Counted from the first letter of the stretch, positions 1-8,948 are shown. The stretch: DNA of 64,000 bases from AP-15 sp963785565 (GCA_963785565.1 CAWAVV010000011.1:186001-250000), one strand, 5' to 3'. The notes: a model not told the origin generated them from the letters alone. Numbers and translations are program-made.

Positions 1-263
1 ATATCGTTGTTGGCGGCGATCTCCGCGATCAGCGCGGGATCGGCATATTTCGAGAAGCTCTCTTTCTTGTAGTAATTGGTCGCGGCCAAGCCGTGTTCAT
101 CCTCAAGGAGAGCGGCTGTCGTCCGTAGGAGCCGCCTCGCGTTCCATTTGGTGTTATCGAGGATGCCGAGCCGGAGTCCCTGAAGCGTGACTACTCGCGG
201 GGCCAGCGGCACCTGCTCGACATCGATCCTCCCCCGCGGATCGAAGACAGTCTCGTAATCCAT
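1..263 (-). CDS. UGSC-family protein, N-terminal part (runs off the left edge)
   Basis: An ATG at 263 is preceded by AAGGAG about eight bases upstream, and the frame stays open for 87 codons to the window edge. The visible part contains LAPRV, then LGILDNTKWNARRLL, then YYKKESFSK. This order (a 'biggest name, then GxxDNxKxN, then Tyr/Lys-Lys-x-Ser-Phe' arrangement) matches the start of UGSC-family (seleno)proteins as I remember them. The diagnostic U/C-G-S-C motif would lie beyond the edge, so I cannot say whether this is a selenoprotein or a Cys form. The function of the family is not established. The call rests on a short N-terminal match only. Confidence 0.6.
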   Translation of the reverse strand, partial: MDYETVFDPRGRIDVEQVPLAPRVVTLQGLRLGILDNTKWNARRLLRTTAALLEDEHGLAATNYYKKESFSKYADPALIAEIAANND

Positions 264-340
264 CGTGTTGCTCTCCTTCACAGGTAACAGGTTCCGTCGA
301 CGCAGACCGGACCAGAAGGGCCGCTGCCCTTGCCCAGTTC

Positions 341-566
341 TGGTGGACGCGCTCGCTGTCATTGGCGCCACCTTCCTCGGTGGTGCCGTTCAACTACCTG
401 TCGCTGGTATGGACAACGATTCCTCGGCTTCGCGGTGCGGGGGGACGTGCCGACCCCGGGCCTGCTGGTCGGTTCCGCGATCGTTGTCGCCTCGGGCCTT
501 TACATCCTGTGGCGCGAGACCTTACGCCGCCGACGCCCGGCGGTCCCAGCGCCGCAGCGGGCGTAA
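341..566 (+). pseudogene. 3' remnant of a DMT/EamA-family transporter, frameshifted
   Basis: Two overlapping frames together spell the last part of a drug/metabolite-transporter (EamA) protein. One frame gives VPFNYLSLVWTT. After a shift near 415-425 the other gives GFAVRGDVPTPGLLVG, then SAIVVASGLYILWRE and an Arg-rich tail ending at TAA 564-566. PFNYLSLVW and ASGLYILWRE are typical of the final two membrane helices of this family. The 5' part of the gene is missing; upstream DNA runs directly into the promoter side of the divergent gene ending at 263. It should be non-functional. The rest of 264-718 shows no other supportable gene. Confidence 0.6.
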
Positions 567-718
567 TCCCGCCTGGCGGGTTGGGGAGGGTCTTGCGGAA
601 AGAGGCGAATAGGCAGCTGAGCGCCGAAAAGGTCGTAGGAAGATCGACGCATTGATGAATTCGAATCGAGTTCGACCGCTCGATGGTCGTAGACGCTGCG
701 TTGGCACGGAGACGCGGC

Positions 719-961
719 CTAGTGGCGCGCCGGCCCTCGGTCCTCGCCAGCGCGAACACGTCGCGCGAAGACCACCGCTTCGTCCGACCATCTCGCGAAG
801 ACGCTGGCCGCGACCTCCGCGGCCGCCGCAATGGCCTGTTCCAGGTTTCCCGGGACAAGCCGGGCGCGCAGCTCGAACCGTTCATGGCCAAAGCGAAACA
901 CAGCCACGGGCTCGGCGCCGAATTGGACGGATGCGAGTTCAAAAAGCATCTCGTCGGGCAT
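719..961 (-). CDS. Small conserved-looking hypothetical protein (80 aa)
   Basis: An ATG at 961 is preceded by AAAGGAGA, a strong ribosome-binding site with good spacing, and the frame runs 80 codons to TAG at 719. The product has no signal peptide or membrane segment. It reads as a plausible mixed alpha/beta chain (MPDEMLFELASVQFG, then AVFRFGHERFELRARL and an Ala-rich helix EQAIAAAAEVAASVFARW). I do not recognise a family. It is transcribed away from the large gene at 1122, with about 160 bases between them. The ribosome-binding site and the protein-like composition are the only support. Confidence 0.5.
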   Translation of the reverse strand: MPDEMLFELASVQFGAEPVAVFRFGHERFELRARLVPGNLEQAIAAAAEVAASVFARWSDEAVVFARRVRAGEDRGPARH

Positions 962-1121
962 GGGCGGTCTCCTTTCGTGCGCAGCGTTGTGGTTGGGACG
1001 ATATGGCCGCGTGGCCCGGCTGTCATGCCAGTCAACCGGGCGCAGATGGGTTCCTGCGGCACGTTCTTGCAGCCCGCCCGTTCGGGAGCGAGAATGCCCG
1101 CAAGTAGGGAGGGATCGAGCG

Positions 1122-3281
1122 ATGAGGATCAAGAACCCATTGTTCTCAGCGATGATGGCCATTGGTATCGCGCTGGTTGTGGGTCTCGCTCCGATGTCGC
1201 TCAGCGCGCAGCAAAAAACCGACCCGGCGATCCGCATCGGCAACAATGATGTCGGCGGCGTGGTTAGGAGCGCGACCGGGCCGGAGGCGGGCGTCTGGGT
1301 GATTGCCGAAACCACCGGGCTGCCGACTGCGTTCGCCAAAATCGTCGTCACCGACGATCATGGACGTTATGTCATTCCGGACCTCCCGAAGGCCAATTAC
1401 GATCTCTGGGTGCGCGGCTACGGGCTCATCGACTCGCCGAGAGTTGTAACAAAGCCAGGGAAGATCATCGATTTGTCGGCCGTGCCAGCGCCGAATGCGG
1501 CGGCCGGCGCGCAATATTATCCGGCGATCTACTGGTATTCGATGCTCACCATCCCGGATCAGGGCCAGTTTTCCGGCCCGAAGCGCGACGAGAAGATGCC
1601 AGAGGATATAACCGCCCGGTGGCAATGGCTAAATACGATAAAGACCACCGGCTGCATCGCCTGCCACGGGATCGGCACTCTTGGGACGCGAACGATCCCC
1701 GCCGCGCTCGGACATTTCGCGTCTTCGGCGGAGGCATGGGCACGGCGCATCCAATCTGGTCAGGCCGAGACCAATATGGTCAATACGATCAGCCGGCTCG
1801 ACCCGCAGCTCGCGTTTCAGTATTTCGGCGACTGGACCGACAGAATCGCCAAAGGCGAACTGCCGTTTGCGACGCCGCCCCGGCCGCAGGGCATCGAGCG
1901 CAATGTCGTGTTGACCCTGTGGGACTGGAGCCGCCCCACGGCCTACCTCCACGACCTCACTCCGACAGACCGGCGCAATCCGACGGTCAATGCCAATGGT
2001 AAGCTTTACGGCACGGCCGAGGAGAGCAGCGATAACCTGCCTGTGCTCGATCCAGCGCATAATTCGGTTAGCGAGATCCACCATCCGGTGCGCGATCCAA
2101 ACACGCCGACCACGAAGACGGCGCCCTTGGAGGCCTCACCCTATTGGGGTGCGGAACCGATCTGGGACAGCGAGAGCGTCACGCACAACCCGATGATGGA
2201 CGAGAGAGGCCGGGTCTGGTTCACCGCCAGGATCCGCTCCGCAGCAAACCCAGCTTTCTGCAAGCAGGGATCGAGCCATCCCTCGGCACAGGTTTTTCCG
2301 CTGCGGGCATCCGGCCGCCAGCTGTCGATGTATGATCCGGCGACGGGAAAGTTCACGCTCATCAACACCTGCTTTCCGACGCACCATCTGAACTTCGCCT
2401 ACGATGCCAATAATACGCTGTGGACCAGCGCCGGCGGTCCGCAGACGCCCGTCATCGGCTGGCTCAATAGAAAAATGTTCGAGGAAACCGGGGACGAGCA
2501 GAAATCACAGGGGTGGACGCCGTTCATCGTCGACACCGTCGGCAATGGCAAGCGCACCGATTATGTCGAGCCCGACCAGCCGGTCGATCCGACCAAGGAC
2601 AAACGCGTTGTCGTCGGCCTGTACTCGGTCTCGGTGAACCCGGTCGATGGGACGATCTGGGGCACCTCGCTGGGATACCCCGGTTATGTGGTTCGCGTGA
2701 ACCCGGGACCTGATCCGACCCACACGGCGCTCACCGAGATCTACGAGCCGCCATTGCCTGGCTACGGGCCCCGCGGCGGCGACATCGACAGCAAGGGCGT
2801 TTTCTGGGCGTCGCTGGCGAGTGGGCATCTGGCGCGCTTCGACCGGAGCAAATGCAAGGTGTTGAATGGCCCGACTGCGACCGGCAAGCATTGCCCCGAG
2901 GGCTGGACCCTCTACCCTTTCGCGGGTCCGCAGTTCAAGAACATCAGTGACTCTGGCAGCGCCGAATCGAGTTATTACGTCTGGGTCGATCAGCACGACA
3001 CATTAGGTCTCGGCAAGGACGTGCCAATCGCCACGGGCAACCTCAACAGCGCATTACTCGCTCTCGTCGACGGTAAGTTCGTGGTCCTCCGGGTCCCCTA
3101 TGTAAACGACTATTTCACGAAGGGGATGGATGGGCGCATCGACGACCCCAACGCTGGCTGGAAGGGCAGGGCATTGTGGACGACGTATGCGACCCGGGCG
3201 ATGTTCCACCTCGAAACCGGCAAAGGCACCTTCCCCAAGGTTGTCCGCTTTCAGCTCCGCCCCGACCCGCTCGCCGATTAG
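1122..3281 (+). CDS. Secreted carboxypeptidase-regulatory / CxxCH haem-motif / Vgb-like beta-propeller protein (719 aa)
   Basis: The ATG at 1122 follows AGGGAGGG and starts a clear signal peptide (about residues 1-29, ending LSAQQ). Residues 40-120 look like a carboxypeptidase-regulatory-like (Ig-type) domain, with GVVRSATGPEAGVWVIAET and DDHGRYVIPDLPKANYDLWV. Residues 178-182 are CIACH, a CxxCH motif that would bind c-type haem after export. Residues from about 300 to the end contain repeated blocks such as GTIWGTSLGYPGYVVRV and GDIDSKGVFWASLASGHLARF. These resemble the propeller of virginiamycin-B-lyase-like (Vgb) proteins. It probably acts in the periplasm or outside the cell. Substrate and partner are unknown, and no oxidase or dehydrogenase gene sits next to it. 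A hairpin followed by T residues lies just downstream. Confidence 0.75.
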   Translation: MRIKNPLFSAMMAIGIALVVGLAPMSLSAQQKTDPAIRIGNNDVGGVVRSATGPEAGVWVIAETTGLPTAFAKIVVTDDHGRYVIPDLPKANYDLWVRGYGLIDSPRVVTKPGKIIDLSAVPAPNAAAGAQYYPAIYWYSMLTIPDQGQFSGPKRDEKMPEDITARWQWLNTIKTTGCIACHGIGTLGTRTIPAALGHFASSAEAWARRIQSGQAETNMVNTISRLDPQLAFQYFGDWTDRIAKGELPFATPPRPQGIERNVVLTLWDWSRPTAYLHDLTPTDRRNPTVNANGKLYGTAEESSDNLPVLDPAHNSVSEIHHPVRDPNTPTTKTAPLEASPYWGAEPIWDSESVTHNPMMDERGRVWFTARIRSAANPAFCKQGSSHPSAQVFPLRASGRQLSMYDPATGKFTLINTCFPTHHLNFAYDANNTLWTSAGGPQTPVIGWLNRKMFEETGDEQKSQGWTPFIVDTVGNGKRTDYVEPDQPVDPTKDKRVVVGLYSVSVNPVDGTIWGTSLGYPGYVVRVNPGPDPTHTALTEIYEPPLPGYGPRGGDIDSKGVFWASLASGHLARFDRSKCKVLNGPTATGKHCPEGWTLYPFAGPQFKNISDSGSAESSYYVWVDQHDTLGLGKDVPIATGNLNSALLALVDGKFVVLRVPYVNDYFTKGMDGRIDDPNAGWKGRALWTTYATRAMFHLETGKGTFPKVVRFQLRPDPLAD

Positions 3282-3327
3282 CGGACCGCACCGCCGAGCG
3301 ACCCTATCGTCGTCGCCTCCCTAACTG

Positions 3328-3364
3328 CGCCCTCTCCCGCTCAACGTGGCGAGGGCGAATTTTT
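3328..3364 (+). terminator. Probable intrinsic terminator after the propeller gene
   Basis: CGCCCTC at 3328-3334 pairs with GAGGGCG at 3351-3357. The stem is followed by AATTTTT (3358-3364). It sits 47 bases after the stop codon at 3281, in the orientation expected for a terminator of that gene. Confidence 0.5.
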
Positions 3365-3519
3365 AGGGTCGAAGCGGAAATTTCGCGATCGCCCGCTCCG
3401 CGCCGCTTTCCGGCCCATCGCCGTTGCGCGCGGCAATGACAAGGTTGCGCCGATTCTGGCCGTTCGCGGGGTTGCGATCGAACCGCTGGAGTTGACGCTA
3501 ACCCGACGGCGGCACCGGG

Positions 3520-4137
3520 TTACGCCGAGAGCACGTCGTCGATCTCCTTCGCCCGCAACGCGGCCGGCCGCGCGCTGAGCCGCTGACAATACCGTTCGAA
3601 AGCCAGCCGCTTCTCGATCACGCCGAACTGCATGCCAAAGCCAATTCCGGAGCCGAGATAGGTATCGGCGGCCGTGAAACTGTCGCCGACCACATATTCG
3701 GCACGCGACACCGCCGCTTCGAGTGTGTCGACGACCGCTTCGAAGCGTCCATAACCGGCCATCCTTTCCCTTCGGGCGGCACGACAAAGCCCATGGCCCT
3801 GTTAGTCCATGCGGCTTCGAGCGGGCAGGCGCCGAAGAAGAGCCAGCGATAATTGGGGCCGCGCCGACGATCACCTGGTGGCGGGGTCAGGCGAGCCTCC
3901 GGAAACGCGTCGGCGAGATAAGCGCAGATCGCTGCCGCTTCGGTCACCACGGTGTCGCCGTGTCGTATCGCCGGCACCTTCCCCATGGGAATTGACGGCG
4001 AGGTAAGCCGGCGCCTTCATCGTGGTGCCGTATTCGAGCAGCTCCGTTCGATAGGGCTGGCCGATTTCCTCCAGCATCCAGCGCACGATCCGGCCGCGCG
4101 ACATCGGATGGGTGTAAAAAACGAGTTCGTCCGCCAT
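3520..4137 (-). pseudogene. Glutathione S-transferase-like protein, two frameshifts
   Basis: Three frames join to one GST-like protein of about 205 residues. The N-terminal part (MADELVFYTHPMSRGRIVRW, then LEEIGQPY) is the thioredoxin-like domain. After an extra C in the CCC run near 3981 the next frame gives MGKVPAIRHGDTVVTEAAAI, which carries the GST substrate-site V-P and TEAAAI features. Near 3765 a second shift leads to MAGYGRFEAVVDTLE, EYVVGDSFTAADTYLG and REIDD-like ending KEIDDVLSA. The two shifts cancel in length, so the reconstructed gene is full size. As written the sequence cannot make an intact enzyme. Either these are sequence errors or the gene is recently dead. Confidence 0.75.
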
Positions 4138-4376
4138 TTGCGATTTCCCCGCTCAGCGGTTCCAACGATACCGCTCTTTAACTCCGCTTGCGGGTTCCGC
4201 TGAAGCCTCCGGGGCGCGGCTGCTGCCCCAAGGCGGATCTTCGGTGTTTCAACGACAGAGTGGTGTAAGCATTTGCTGGATTCGGTCAATCGATCCTATA
4301 GATCGGCAGATCGGCGAGAATGGTCTTCAAAAGCCGGCCTGGCTTCTTCGCGCAATCTGCGTAGGGAGGACGCGCG

Positions 4377-6197
4377 ATGAGGCGGCGAGAATTACTAGCG
4401 GCTTTGGCAGCGCAGCCGCTTGTGGTGCCCCTGCTCGATCGCCTCGCGGCGGTAGCTGCAATTCCTCCTGGCGGAGGGTCGTCTCGGGTCCGTCCGGGCG
4501 ACCCGGATTGGCCGTCGCCGGCTGAATGGGATGGGTTGCGGCAACGCGTCGGCGGCCGGCTGATCGCTGTGCAATCGCCGCTCCAGCCGTGCCGGGAGGC
4601 ACCCATTGGCGAGGCCTGCCGCACCCTGTTCCGCGAGCTTAAGAATCCCTACTACATCGGCGACGAGGTCGGGCTGACCCAAGCGACCGGGTGGGTCGAT
4701 GCGTGGACCTTGGAGCAAAGCGCCTTTGCGGTGGCCGCCGAGAGCGCCGCGGATGTCGCCGCTGCCGTCGACTTCGCCCGCGAGCACAATCTGCGCCTTG
4801 TCGTCCGAGGCGGCGGGCACAGTTATCTCGGTACTTCTAACTCGCGGGATTCATTGCTGATCTGGACTCGTCGCATGGCCGGGATTGAGCTGCACGACGC
4901 ATTCGTCCCGGCGGGCACGAAAGCCGCTCCACTCCCGGCGGTTACGGTGGGGCCTGGGGCCGTCTGGGGCCATGTCTATAACGCCGTGACCACGAAAGGC
5001 GCCCGCCTGGTTCAGGGCGGCGGCTGCCTAACGGTTGGCGTCGCCGGTCTCGTCCTCGGCGGTGGGTTCGGAAGCTATTCGCGACTTTACGGAACGGCGG
5101 CCGCCAGCCTCCTCGAAGTCGAAATCGTTACCGCCGACGGTACGGTGCGGATCGCCAACGCAGCGACCAATCCCGACCTATTCTGGGCACTGAAAGGTGG
5201 CGGCGGAGGGACCTTCGGTGTCGTCACGCGGCTCACCTTGCGAACACACGAGCTGCCGGCGACAGCCGGCATTGTGAACGCGACTATCCACGCCCATTCC
5301 GACGCCGCGTTCCGCTCTCTGATCGGCCGTTTTGTGGCGTTTAATGCCGAGCGGCTGGCGACATCGCAATGGAGCGACATCGTCACAATAGGTCGCAACA
5401 ATCGACTCAATATCAGCATGGGATGTCTGGGTCTCGACCAGGCGCAGACCGAAGCCATCTGGCAACCCCTCTTCGCCTGGGTCGCGGGGGCCGGCGACGA
5501 CTACAGTTTTATCCAGCCGGTGCGGATCTTTGCCGGGCCGGCTCGGCAGCGCTGGGACCCCGACTTTCTCCGTTCGCGCTTTCCCCGTGCGGTCCAGACC
5601 GACGACCGCCCGGGCGCGCCGCGCGACAACATCTACTGGACGGCCAATGTCGCCGAGGCCGGGCACTACATTTTCGGCTACGAATTGGTGTGGCTCCCCG
5701 CCGCTTTGCTTGCTGCCGACCGGCAGGATGCGCTTGCCGACGCGCTGTTCGCCACCAGCCGCATTTGGCCGATGGAGCTGCATTTCCAGAAGGCCCTCGC
5801 GGGCGCCCCGCCCGACGCGATCGCCGCAACGCGCGACACCGCGATCAACCCCGCCGTGCTCGATGCCTTTGTGCTCGTGATCATCGGGAGCGAAGGTGCG
5901 CCCGCCTACCCTGGTCTCCCCGGCTACTCGCCCGATTTTGCTATCGCCCGGCACGACGCTGCCGAAGTGGCGAAGGCGATGGCCGAGTTGCGCAAGGTCG
6001 TGCCGGAACCGGGCTCCTACCTCGCCGAGACCAGTTATTTCGAGCGCGACTGGCAGAAATCGTTTTGGGGTTCGAACTATCCGCGCTTGCGGCAAATCAA
6101 AGACAAATACGACCCCGACGGGCTTTTCTTCGTGCACCACGGAGTCGGCAGCGAGGACTGGAGCGCCGATGGGTTTGAGAAGTTGCCTGCCAAGTAG
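4377..6197 (+). CDS. FAD-binding PCMH/BBE oxidoreductase with bicovalent-flavin motifs (606 aa)
   Basis: The ATG at 4377 follows GGGAGG. The N-terminus MRRRELLAALAA followed by a hydrophobic run resembles a twin-arginine export signal. A PCMH-type FAD domain covers about residues 110-300. It has GGGHSY with His148, the usual 8-alpha-histidyl flavin attachment site. GGGCLTVGVAGLVLGGGFG has Cys217 at the place where berberine-bridge-type enzymes make the 6-S-cysteinyl bond. A berberine-bridge (BBE) segment near the C-terminus reads FWGSNYPRLRQIKDKYDPDG. Enzymes of this family oxidise sugars, alcohols or alkaloid-like substrates using O2 or another acceptor. The substrate here cannot be read. 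The gene stands alone, next to the broken GST gene on the other strand. Confidence 0.85.
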   Translation: MRRRELLAALAAQPLVVPLLDRLAAVAAIPPGGGSSRVRPGDPDWPSPAEWDGLRQRVGGRLIAVQSPLQPCREAPIGEACRTLFRELKNPYYIGDEVGLTQATGWVDAWTLEQSAFAVAAESAADVAAAVDFAREHNLRLVVRGGGHSYLGTSNSRDSLLIWTRRMAGIELHDAFVPAGTKAAPLPAVTVGPGAVWGHVYNAVTTKGARLVQGGGCLTVGVAGLVLGGGFGSYSRLYGTAAASLLEVEIVTADGTVRIANAATNPDLFWALKGGGGGTFGVVTRLTLRTHELPATAGIVNATIHAHSDAAFRSLIGRFVAFNAERLATSQWSDIVTIGRNNRLNISMGCLGLDQAQTEAIWQPLFAWVAGAGDDYSFIQPVRIFAGPARQRWDPDFLRSRFPRAVQTDDRPGAPRDNIYWTANVAEAGHYIFGYELVWLPAALLAADRQDALADALFATSRIWPMELHFQKALAGAPPDAIAATRDTAINPAVLDAFVLVIIGSEGAPAYPGLPGYSPDFAIARHDAAEVAKAMAELRKVVPEPGSYLAETSYFERDWQKSFWGSNYPRLRQIKDKYDPDGLFFVHHGVGSEDWSADGFEKLPAK

Positions 6198-6348
6198 CGT
6201 CACCCAATAGTGGAGGGTGGTGTCGGCTGTCGGCGCAACCTCGCCGTTATCTCGCGTTCCAGTGACGGTCCCTTCGTCCCTCTACAATTCCGAATGCAGA
6301 CCTTCAGCATCGTGCGATGCAGATTGGCGGTTTTGTTGAGTTGGGGAT

Positions 6349-6475
6349 CTACGCCCTGACAAGCCGCCTGAGGGCAAGCTGGATGGAGGCGACAGCAACG
6401 AAGGCGCACAGGGTTTCGGCAAGGTTCTCGAAGTCCTTGGCGAGACGCCGGTTGCGTCCGAACTAGGTCTCGGCT
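6349..6475 (-). mobile_element. C-terminal remnant of an IS5-family transposase
   Basis: On the minus strand the DNA reads FGRNRRLAKDFENLAETL, then AFVAVASIQLALRRLVRA and a TAG stop at 6349-6351. This is the C-terminal end typical of IS5-group DDE transposases (GRNRRLAKDFE). A TAG at 6463-6465 replaces the usual aromatic codon before FGRNRR, and nothing upstream resembles the catalytic domain. The element is therefore a dead fragment. I found no paired terminal inverted repeats. Confidence 0.7.
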
Positions 6476-6687
6476 GGGGCTAGTCTACTGGGATGCGCTC
6501 GCATCTTTTGCCACAGGAGCAGGCCGGCACCGCCGGCGGCTACTACCACGAATGCGGGAGCCCTGGTATCCACCAAGCAGCCGATTAGGATCTCGATCGC
6601 GATGGGTAGCAGGAGTGCGATCGCCGGGCTCAGCAGCACGCACGGCACCACAACTCCCCACACGGCCCAAGTCGGAAGGCTCTCCAT
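6463..6687 (-). CDS. Possible small membrane protein (about 74 aa)
   Basis: From ATG 6687 the frame encodes a short protein with a hydrophobic N-terminal half (WAVWGVVVPCVLLSPAIALL) and a second hydrophobic stretch (FVVVAAGGAGLLLW), ending in a basic tail. Two membrane helices are likely if it is made. No good ribosome-binding site precedes it. Its stop codon is the TAG inside the neighbouring IS5 remnant, so its last residues may derive from the transposase. It could be chance coding in a degraded region. Confidence 0.3.
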   Translation of the reverse strand: MESLPTWAVWGVVVPCVLLSPAIALLLPIAIEILIGCLVDTRAPAFVVVAAGGAGLLLWQKMRAHPSRLAPAET

Positions 6688-6856
6688 CGAAGAAGGGTCC
6701 AAGCAGTTGCAACTGGGCTATTCTCGGTCGTGGCGGTTAGGGAAGGGTTGAGCGGTGGCGGGGCGGCTGCAAGCCGAAATGGGTGCGCCCTGGCCTTTCC
6801 ATCAAGCAGGCAGTCGGATGGGCAAGCAGGCAGTCGGAAGGAGGCTTTGGGCAACA

Positions 6857-7246
6857 ATGGACCATGCTAAGCGCTCGGTGGACTGCTCCGCACGAGATTT
6901 TCTCGCCGCCTGGTGGCGCGGAGACGCGGGGCCGGTCCCGTGCGGCGACTGCTCGGCCTGCTGCTATTACGCGGGCATCCCGGTTGACAAGAAGCGCGAT
7001 CGGAAACGCTTGCCCCACCTCCTGACGGAGCGGAACCGTGATGGCGAATTGGTGCTCCAACGGCGTCCAGACGGTGCCTGCGTTCACCTCGGGAAGCAGG
7101 GCTGCACCGTCTATGAGCAGCGGCCTGCGGTTTGTCGCAGCTTCGATTGCCGCGCCTTTTCGGCGATGGGCTTAGTCGAGCACTGCGATCCTGATCATCG
7201 GACGCCGGATTGGCAGTTCGCCGCGCCCGAGCAAGCCCGGCCTTAG
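6857..7246 (+). CDS. YkgJ-type cysteine-cluster protein (129 aa)
   Basis: The frame from ATG 6857 contains CGDCSACC near residue 36, then GACVHLGKQGCTVYEQRPAVC and RSFDC. This spacing of Cys residues (CxxCxxCC followed by C-x-Y-x-x-RP-x-x-C) is the signature of the YkgJ/zinc- or iron-chelating domain family (UPF0153). The family is of unknown biochemical role and is thought to bind metal. Upstream in-frame codons back to 6755 look non-coding, so the internal ATG is chosen. After the TAG at 7244-7246 the same frame remains open to a TGA at 7427-7429, but without any start codon. Confidence 0.75.
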   Translation: MDHAKRSVDCSARDFLAAWWRGDAGPVPCGDCSACCYYAGIPVDKKRDRKRLPHLLTERNRDGELVLQRRPDGACVHLGKQGCTVYEQRPAVCRSFDCRAFSAMGLVEHCDPDHRTPDWQFAAPEQARP

Positions 7247-7443
7247 CCGCCGACACCGGGCGCGCTCTTTGGCCGCGTACTTCGTGGATGCGACTACGCC
7301 GCAGACGACGCCGCCAAGCAGGAAATCCTTGTCTCGGTCTATGTGCTGACCAACGGGTTCGTCAAGGCGGCTTTCGCGGCCACGACTAAGGACGATGGCC
7401 GCAAAACGGGCGGGGCTAGAGGAGCTTGATCCGTCGGAAATAC

Positions 7444-8065
7444 TCATGCCGCCGCGTGCGGGATAACGGTTCCAGGTGAACGATGCTTTTGGCTACGCTC
7501 CCAGAGCTTGAAGCCGAGCAATAGGCCACCAATGGCCAAGGCCACCGGGAGTCCATCGCCGATCGGGGGAGCTGGTACGGCGTTGACAACGCCGGTGTTG
7601 AAATTGGTGTTGCCGGGGGCACAGATAGGCTGGTTCATTCCCCCGCAAGGACCGCCCGCATCTGCAACGAAAACGTTACCCAAATTATTCGGGGCGGTCA
7701 GGTCAGCAATTGTCGCATTGGCAACGGTGAAGACGAGCGGGGTGCTGATTGTATCGGACAACCCATTGCCGCACGTGGTGCCTGTCGCATTGAATTTGAA
7801 GGCTTGAAAGTCTCCCGCCCCCGTCCTCGCGAACGTACACGGGCTGTTCAGGGCTACGTCGAAATCGACGCTCGTCCCACCTTGAGTCAGCGACAGTGCC
7901 AAAGGTTGTTCCCGGGAGACCACACCCGCCGGTACATTCGTCGCTGGTGAAATCAAAGACCGTGGGCTGAGTTGGAATTGCCAGAGCAGGTATCGCCGCC
8001 CACAGGCTGGCGGCGATCAGCGCCGCGACGCCGGCGAAGATTGGAAGGGATTTGAATTTGAACAT
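7444..8065 (-). pseudogene. Secreted protein with PEP-CTERM-like C-terminal tail, one frameshift
   Basis: Starting at ATG 8065 the first frame encodes a signal peptide (MFKFKSLPIFAGVAALIAAS) and then VFDFTSDECTGGCGLPG. Near 7885 the frame shifts by one base. The second frame continues with LTQGGTSVDFDVALNSPC and GDFQAFKFNATG and ends at 7444. The last 40 residues are VPAPPIGDGLPVALAIGG, a hydrophobic helix, and a basic tail (WERSQKHRS). Together these form a Pro-rich motif, helix and positive patch arranged like exosortase/PEP-CTERM-type sorting signals, though the core is PAPP rather than PEP. No sortase is in the window. The frameshift may be a sequence error. Confidence 0.65.
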
Positions 8066-8297
8066 CCGCATGCCACGATTGGCTACGAACGAGGCTGGTT
8101 GCGCCCGAATTTCGTTGCGGTGTGCCTCGATGAGACCGAAGATCGCGCTCAACAGCCCCGGAATCCGGGGAATGTCGGCTAAGATGGCTCCCCAGTTGTC
8201 GTCTCGTGTCTCTCCTGGGCCTCCAGGCGTGAGGACCGGGCGCCAACGAGACCAGGCCAAAACGATGGCGGCTACGCCTCACAGAGGAGACGGAAAC

Positions 8298-8948
8298 ATG
8301 GCGCAAAAAGGTCGCGGGATTTTCATGGTGTACGTTGATATCGACGCCCGGCACGTGCAGGAATTCAACGAGTGGTATAACAAGGAACATCTACCGGAAT
8401 TGCTGTCGGTGCCCGGCATTCTCTCAGCGGCTCGCTACGAGGCGGTCAAGGGTGGCCCGCAATACCTGGCATGCTATGAACTGGAAAGCGTGGCGGTGAT
8501 GCAGACGCCGGCGTTTAAAAACCGGCCGCGGACGCCGTGGGGACAGAAAGTCTCGCCGTCCGTGATCGGGAAGAATTTGACACGCATTGTCGGGGAACAG
8601 ATTTACCCGGAGGGCATGGAAATGCCGGAGCGTGGCATGGCGCCGGTGTTGCAGATTGGCCGCATGTCCGTCCCCGCCGAGGTCGATGCGGAGTGGAACG
8701 CCTGGTACAGTGGGGAATATGTGCCAGGCTACCGCAAGGTGCCGGGAGTGATCTACGCCCGCCGCTATCGGGTTCTCGAGGGTACCAGCGGCTACAGCAC
8801 GGTCTACGAATTTGCCAGTACGGCCGTGCCCGAAAGCCCGGAGTGGAAGGAGCAACAGCAACATTCCTCGCCCAATTCGCCGCGCATGCGGCAGGCCATG
8901 ACGCATGCACCGGGTTCTGCCGGGGTGTACGTACGGGTGAACCCCTGA
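8298..8948 (+). CDS. Tandem dimeric alpha/beta-barrel (EthD/ABM-like) protein (216 aa)
   Basis: The ATG at 8298 has GAGGAGA eight bases upstream. The protein has two similar halves. Residues 1-100 contain VYVDIDARHVQEFNEWYNKE-HLPE, LSVPGILSAARYEAV and YLACYELES. Residues 110-205 repeat the pattern with EWNAWYSGEYVPGYRKVPG, ARRYRVLEG and YSTVYEFAS. The W-Y/H-LPE plus 'VPG...ARRY' pattern is typical of ferredoxin-like dimeric alpha/beta-barrel proteins (EthD, DUF4286 and similar). Such folds often act in the breakdown of small organic compounds or as monooxygenases. A single-half relative lies at 24419-24736. The substrate is unknown. Confidence 0.7.
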   Translation: MAQKGRGIFMVYVDIDARHVQEFNEWYNKEHLPELLSVPGILSAARYEAVKGGPQYLACYELESVAVMQTPAFKNRPRTPWGQKVSPSVIGKNLTRIVGEQIYPEGMEMPERGMAPVLQIGRMSVPAEVDAEWNAWYSGEYVPGYRKVPGVIYARRYRVLEGTSGYSTVYEFASTAVPESPEWKEQQQHSSPNSPRMRQAMTHAPGSAGVYVRVNP

